From Paenibacillus fonticola DSM 21315 (GTDB lineage: Bacteria; Bacillota; Bacilli; Paenibacillales; Paenibacillaceae), in contig NZ_KB907268.1 of NCBI RefSeq assembly GCF_000381905.1, positions 14,050-78,049 of the forward strand: 64,000 nt of DNA, given 5' to 3'. Numbering within the stretch: the stretch's first letter is position 1; every line of letters begins with the position of its first letter. Positions 60,299 through 64,000 of the stretch are shown here, piece after piece. The notes under the pieces were generated by a model. It did not search any database. It was not told where the DNA came from and saw nothing but the letters and a program-made list of their open reading frames with translations. Position numbers and translations under genes: made by a program.

Positions 60299-61249
60299 CT
60301 ACCCCCTCCAATATTTCCCCTGCCAAGTGTCTCTTTGCTTGAGCTCATTATCGATGGCGTTAAGCACTTCCCATTTGTTCAGGCTCCACATCGGCCCAAG
60401 GAGAAGCTCTCGCGGTGCGTCTCCGGTGAGTCGGTGAACGATCATTTCCGGAGGGAGGAGCTCCAGCGTATCGGCGATCAGTTTCACGTATTCATCCTTC
60501 TCCAGAAAACGGAGCAAGCCGGCTTCATACTGCTTGACCATCGGCGTTTTGCGCATCAAATGCAGCAGGTGGATTTTGATGCCCTGCACATCCATAGCCG
60601 CTACGGCCCGCCCTGTGTCAAGCATCATCTCGTGCGTTTCCTGCGGCAGCCCATAAATAATATGTGTGCATACGCGGATGCCCCGCTTCCGCAGCTTCTC
60701 AACGGCTTCGAGATAACACGCCGTATCATGAGCGCGGTTGATCAGTTCCGATGTAGATTCATGAATGCTCTGAAGCCCCATCTCTACCCACAAATAGGTT
60801 CTTTCGTTCAGCTCAGCCAAATAATCGACTACATCATCTGGAAGGCAATCCGGGCGCGTAGCGATGGACAGGCCGACCACGCCGGGCTGCTCCAGAATGG
60901 CTTCATAATATTCTTTGAGTACTTCAACAGGGGCATACGTATTTGTGTACGCCTGGAAATAGCCGATGTATTTGGCCTGCGGCCATTTTAAATGCTGCCT
61001 GTCACGAATTTTGTTGAATTGTGTCACAAGATCGTCACGTCTGCTGCCTGCAAAATCACCTGATCCACGAGCGCTGCAGAACGTGCAGCCGCCCTTGGCG
61101 ATCGATCCATCGCGGTTCGGACAGGTGAAGCCTGCATCCAACATTACTTTAAATGCTTTTTCACCAAACTGCTCCCGCATCTCGAAATTCCAGGTGTGAA
61201 AGCGTTTGTCTGCCCATAGCTTGGGCGAAGAACTCAGTTCTATATTCAT
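60299..61249 (-). CDS. mnmL: Radical SAM protein, YtqA/MnmL family (TIGR01212)
   Basis: This family (YtqA/YhcC) has recently been implicated in converting cmnm5s2U to nm5s2U in tRNA, supplying the MnmM substrate. The 316-aa protein has the cluster cysteines in GFTCPNRDGSIAKGGCTFCS, then GYFQAYTNTYAP and IATRPDCLPDD. ATG 61249 is used with AAGGAG upstream; an extension to 61312 lacks support. It forms a tight two-gene operon with mnmM. Confidence 0.88.
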   Translation of the reverse strand: MNIELSSSPKLWADKRFHTWNFEMREQFGEKAFKVMLDAGFTCPNRDGSIAKGGCTFCSARGSGDFAGSRRDDLVTQFNKIRDRQHLKWPQAKYIGYFQAYTNTYAPVEVLKEYYEAILEQPGVVGLSIATRPDCLPDDVVDYLAELNERTYLWVEMGLQSIHESTSELINRAHDTACYLEAVEKLRKRGIRVCTHIIYGLPQETHEMMLDTGRAVAAMDVQGIKIHLLHLMRKTPMVKQYEAGLLRFLEKDEYVKLIADTLELLPPEMIVHRLTGDAPRELLLGPMWSLNKWEVLNAIDNELKQRDTWQGKYWRG

Positions 61250-61413
61250 CATAACTCCTTTATAGATCATAAAAAATGCCTGCAAGAAGAAATTTTCGCT
61301 CATTCCCATCATTCCCGGTTAAGCCCCATAGAGCCGCACCAGATTGAGTCTTCCATTGATTCATTGTATCAAAATTTGTGGAATAATGGGAAGTAAATGC
61401 GCAGTACTTTCTT

Positions 61414-61545
61414 GCGGTGGATTACAGATTATGTTATTTTGTATGTAATACAAAATTAGGTTTGGACCCCAATTCCAAATATATCGAGGAAGGAATCTTG
61501 TGAACCGTCTCCCCGGCGGCTGCGAGATTCCTTCTTCATTTTATT
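61414..61545 (+). ncRNA. Candidate small RNA or leader with terminator
   Basis: TTGCGG (61413-61418), about 17 nt, then TATTTT could be a promoter. Downstream, AAGGAATCT (about 61490-61498) pairs with AGATTCCTT (about 61526-61534), followed by T-rich sequence. This would give a transcript of roughly 95 nt. It might equally be an attenuated leader of trmB. Evidence is structural only. Confidence 0.35.
61436..61456. promoter_or_regulatory. 21-bp palindrome ATTTTGTAT-GTA-ATACAAAAT
   Basis: The 9-bp arms are perfect. It overlaps the candidate -10 of the small transcription unit upstream of trmB and could be an operator for an unknown regulator. Confidence 0.55.
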
Positions 61546-61687
61546 TTACAATCAATTAGAGGTCGCCCAACAACCTTAACATCCTCTTTACAACAGGGAT
61601 GAACTTCGGCACAATGGTTGCAGTAATACAAATCTTTGTGGTCAAGCCACAGCTATAGCTATGGATTATAGAAAGCGGAGGAATGAC

Positions 61688-62395
61688 ATGCGTTTACGCG
61701 GGAGAAAAGGAATTCGGGAAAACCTCGAACAGCAGCAGCATCTCGTCATATTGGAACCACGGGAGTACAAAGGGCGCTGGTCGGAAGTGTTTGGCAGCTC
61801 ACGCCCGATTCATATCGAGCTCGGGATGGGTAAGGGACAGTTTATTAGCGGGATGAGTGTGAAGCATCCTGACGTTAACTTTATAGGTATGGATATGTAT
61901 GATGAACTGATCCGCAGAGCCAGCGAGAAGGTACGGTCGGTTTGGCAGGAACAGGGGCAGGAGGAGCCGCAGAGCGTCAGGCTGGCGCTTGGCAACATTG
62001 AGTCGATCGAGGAGTTTTTCGCGCCGGGTGAAGTAGAGCGGATTTATTTGAACTTCAGTGATCCATGGCCCAAGAAGAAACACGGGCGCCGCAGATTGAC
62101 GCATCCGCGCTTTCTCGACAAATACCGCACACTGTTAAACGAAAATGGAGAGATTCATTTCAAAACGGATTCGCAGGAGCTGTTCCAGTTCTCTTTGAAC
62201 GCCTTTGCGGCTTGCGGGCTGCAGATGAATAACATTTCGCTGGATTTGCATCACGGCGGCATCAATGAAGAGCATGTGATGACCGAATATGAGACAAAAT
62301 TCGTCAATCAAGGCGTGAACATTCATCGCTGCGAGGTCATCGTAGGGAAAGCGGCCCTGGCGCGGTATCATGAGCATAAGATGGATCAGTTCTAA
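61688..62395 (+). CDS. trmB: tRNA (guanine-N7-)-methyltransferase
   Basis: TrmB forms m7G46 in tRNA with SAM. The 235-aa protein carries the SAM motif IELGMGKGQFI, the acidic MDMYDELIRRA, and NFSDPWPKKKHGRRRLTHPRF, the diagnostic TrmB motif. TDSQELFQFSL and TEYETKFVNQG follow. ATG 61688 has GGAGG 6 nt upstream; ATG 61661 is in frame but less likely. A strong terminator follows. Confidence 0.96.
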   Translation: MRLRGRKGIRENLEQQQHLVILEPREYKGRWSEVFGSSRPIHIELGMGKGQFISGMSVKHPDVNFIGMDMYDELIRRASEKVRSVWQEQGQEEPQSVRLALGNIESIEEFFAPGEVERIYLNFSDPWPKKKHGRRRLTHPRFLDKYRTLLNENGEIHFKTDSQELFQFSLNAFAACGLQMNNISLDLHHGGINEEHVMTEYETKFVNQGVNIHRCEVIVGKAALARYHEHKMDQF

Positions 62396-62407
62396 ATTGT
62401 TTTAGCG

Positions 62408-62449
62408 AAGAAATCAGGCCACCGGGCTAAACCGGTGGCCTGATTTCTT
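62408..62449. terminator. Bidirectional terminator after trmB
   Basis: AAGAAATCAGGCCACCGG (62408-62425) pairs perfectly with CCGGTGGCCTGATTTCTT (62432-62449). It lies between convergent genes. Confidence 0.88.
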
Positions 62450-62501
62450 GCTAAGGGAAGCGGCCGCAAGCAGCTTCATAGTTCCTCTTCCCTTGATCCA
62501 T

Positions 62502-63635
62502 TTAAGAAGATACTGCATTTTGTTCCAACAGATCCATAATTACTTGGGCGCTTTGCATCGGGTGATAGCTGGCGATTTGCTCCAGCACTTTCTCCCTGGT
62601 CAAAACAACCTCTTCATAGTGAACGGTAAGACGATTAATCCATTTCGTAATGTCATCCAGAGAATTAATTGAGGTTCCCCAGCCCTGCGATTCGAAATAA
62701 TGGGAGTTTTCTTCCTCTTGTCCGGGAAGAGGCTTGTGGAATAACATCGGAATTCCTTTAGCCAGTCCTTCGGTACAGGTCATGCCCCCCGGCTTCGTAA
62801 TCAGCAGGTCGGATACTTCCATCAGTTTGTCAATTTCCCTCGTAAATCCTAGAAGGCGGATGTTCGGATGTATAAATCGGGGATCCTTCCTCATTTTGTC
62901 CAATGATTTCTGATTGCTGCCAAAACAGAAAATAATTTGAATTTTGTCTCGATGTTTAGCGAGCAGCGAATTGACCGCTTCATCCTTCATGAATCCCCAG
63001 CCACCGCCCATCACTAGGACTGTAGGCATATCTTTCAAATCGAAGTGACGGCGGATATCCTCTTTGCTGTGTCTTTCCCAAAAATTTGGATGAACAGGAA
63101 TGCCGGTAATCCGAATTTTGCCCTCATCTACCCCTCGTTCAAGCAGTTTCTCCTTGACTTGAACGGTAGACACGAGATAGCAGTTTACTTCCCGGCTGAC
63201 CCATGTGCCATGTGCGTCATAATCTGTAATTACAGTACAGAGCGGAACGTCGAGCCCCAACCGCTTCATCCGTGAAATGACGGCACTTGGAATCGGATGA
63301 GTACAAACGATGACATCGGGATGAAGCTGCCTTATGATCTGTATAGTCCGGGTATAAAATATCCGGTGCAGCGCCGCGGTAGTCAGCCGATTCAAGGATT
63401 TCTTATAATTGCTCCGGTACATCATCCGGACGAGGCGGGGCTGCGATGATACCGTTTTTTTGTATGCAGTAATAATGATTGGAGCCATTCTCGGATTCAG
63501 GAAGCTGCCGAGCTCCAGCACCTTTGTCTGAATGTTGGGTGCTAATTTGCGCAAACTGCTGGAAAGGGCATAGGCCGCCTGTGTATGTCCGGCTCCAAAT
63601 CCTTCAGATAAAAGCAAGACTCTTTGTTTAGACAC
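62502..63635 (-). CDS. Diacylglycerol glucosyltransferase-like (UgtP/MGDG synthase family)
   Basis: This 377-aa GT-B enzyme has an N-terminal MGDG synthase domain (LLSEGFGAGHTQAAYAL, VCTHPIPSAV, ITDYDAHGTW) and a C-terminal GT28 domain with VMGGGWGFM and DLLITKPGGMTCTEGLAKG, the nucleotide-sugar donor motif. Members use UDP-glucose to make glucosyl-diacylglycerols or act on related lipids; this one is about as long as B. subtilis UgtP. It is peripheral to the cytosolic membrane face by family. It precedes a PAP2 phosphatase in orientation, suggesting a lipid-metabolism locus. Confidence 0.88.
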   Translation of the reverse strand: MSKQRVLLLSEGFGAGHTQAAYALSSSLRKLAPNIQTKVLELGSFLNPRMAPIIITAYKKTVSSQPRLVRMMYRSNYKKSLNRLTTAALHRIFYTRTIQIIRQLHPDVIVCTHPIPSAVISRMKRLGLDVPLCTVITDYDAHGTWVSREVNCYLVSTVQVKEKLLERGVDEGKIRITGIPVHPNFWERHSKEDIRRHFDLKDMPTVLVMGGGWGFMKDEAVNSLLAKHRDKIQIIFCFGSNQKSLDKMRKDPRFIHPNIRLLGFTREIDKLMEVSDLLITKPGGMTCTEGLAKGIPMLFHKPLPGQEEENSHYFESQGWGTSINSLDDITKWINRLTVHYEEVVLTREKVLEQIASYHPMQSAQVIMDLLEQNAVSS

Positions 63636-63686
63636 TTAGTTTCACCTTTTCTCGGAAGGTTTTCCCACGACTTAACAATATCTTCT

Positions 63687-64000
63687 TTAGGGCCATAATG
63701 CAACCGTGCCAAAGACGGTTAATGTACCGACGGCAGCACCTGCCAGCACATCCGAAGGGTAGTGCAAGCCCAGGTAGATTCTGGATATCCCGACTAGAAA
63801 TGCGATGGGGCCCAGAATAAACGCAAGTCGTGGTTCAATTAACATAAACGGCATCGTCACAGAAAAAATAGCGGTCGTATGCCCTGAAGGAAAAGAATGA
63901 TCCGTCAGCGGATTACGAAAAGTTTTTGTACCCGGAAGGGTCAAATAAGGGCGAACCCGCGGATAGGTCTTTTTGACTAGCGCTACGGGAATGTGGCTTG
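63687..64000 (-). CDS. PAP2 family phosphatase, 5' part beyond the window
   Basis: This partial gene on the minus strand enters from the right edge with no stop through 64000. Phosphatase motifs are complete: KKTYPRVRP (K-x6-RP), PSGHTTAIF and SRIYLGLHYPSD. These fit undecaprenyl-diphosphate or phosphatidate phosphatases of the membrane. It is 51 nt upstream of the glycosyltransferase gene in the same direction and may be cotranscribed. The true start and N-terminal helices are missing from the window. Confidence 0.88.
   Translation of the reverse strand, partial: SHIPVALVKKTYPRVRPYLTLPGTKTFRNPLTDHSFPSGHTTAIFSVTMPFMLIEPRLAFILGPIAFLVGISRIYLGLHYPSDVLAGAAVGTLTVFGTVALWP

Larger units (their letters stand above)
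61250..61687. other. Divergent intergenic region mnmL-trmB
   Basis: It includes a 21-bp palindrome (61436-61456), a possible small-RNA transcription unit ending in a terminator (61490-61545), and the trmB leader with GGAGG. No protein gene is seen. Confidence 0.55.

Overview
This window comes from a Gram-positive Firmicute of the Paenibacillus type, judged from protein family resemblance. Supporting signs are strong AGGAGG-type ribosome binding sites, frequent TTG/GTG starts, Bacillus-style Zur boxes and preQ1-I riboswitch, lipoprotein signal peptides, and a Ctc/L25 protein. It is a chromosomal segment with no rRNA, tRNA, prophage, IS element or CRISPR array that I could see. Most of it has mixed to moderately high GC. 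The stretch from about 39.4 to 49.5 kb is visibly more AT-rich and may be partly acquired.

Layout. 0-3 kb: translationally coupled cobT-cobU-cobS (late B12 assembly). 3-9.6 kb: a chemoreceptor, a queuosine-precursor transporter, an M24 peptidase and an MFS drug exporter. 9.7-13.5 kb: a 2-hydroxyacid dehydrogenase, then queF and queE-queD-queC (read leftward) under a preQ1-I riboswitch with its own terminator. 13.6-15.1 kb: a stalk-domain lipoprotein. 15.2-21.9 kb: a compact zinc-starvation regulon (ycgR/ycgQ-like permease pair, zagA-type GTPase, an alternative ribosomal protein L33 too short for ordinary ORF calling, and znuC-znuB-znuA) with three Zur boxes. 21.9-31.7 kb: speD, ctc, TetR/serine hydrolase, MDR reductase, MerR/aldo-keto reductase, a toxin-antitoxin pair whose toxin is frameshifted, an ArsR-DUF2087 regulator and a DUF1801 protein. 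31.8-41.4 kb: small metabolic, regulatory and unknown genes, including a HTH-methyltransferase fusion, a MarR/nitroreductase unit and a ferritin-like protein. 42.0-43.8 kb: a four-gene operon with a MerR-like regulator, an unknown beta-rich protein, a ClpP paralogue and a small acidic protein, preceded by a 19-bp tandem repeat array; I consider this the best candidate for an undescribed system. 44.3-51.3 kb: a second chemoreceptor and two separately regulated luciferase-like monooxygenase units. 51.5-64 kb: RNA modification and DNA repair genes (rlmD, recQ, a B12-binding radical SAM enzyme, mnmL-mnmM, trmB), a lysophospholipase, a glycolipid glucosyltransferase and a PAP2 phosphatase that runs off the right edge.

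How genes work together. The zinc cluster combines uptake (ZnuABC), a metal GTPase, a permease pair and a ribosomal protein with one zinc-binding cysteine pair lost, all near Zur sites. The que operon makes preQ1 and the transporter at 4.9 kb could import precursors, so both routes to queuosine are represented. A striking genome-level trait is the number of short tandem repeat arrays (6 to 39 nt units) in intergenic regions and at the 5' ends of genes. At least two dispersed repeat families are also present within the window.
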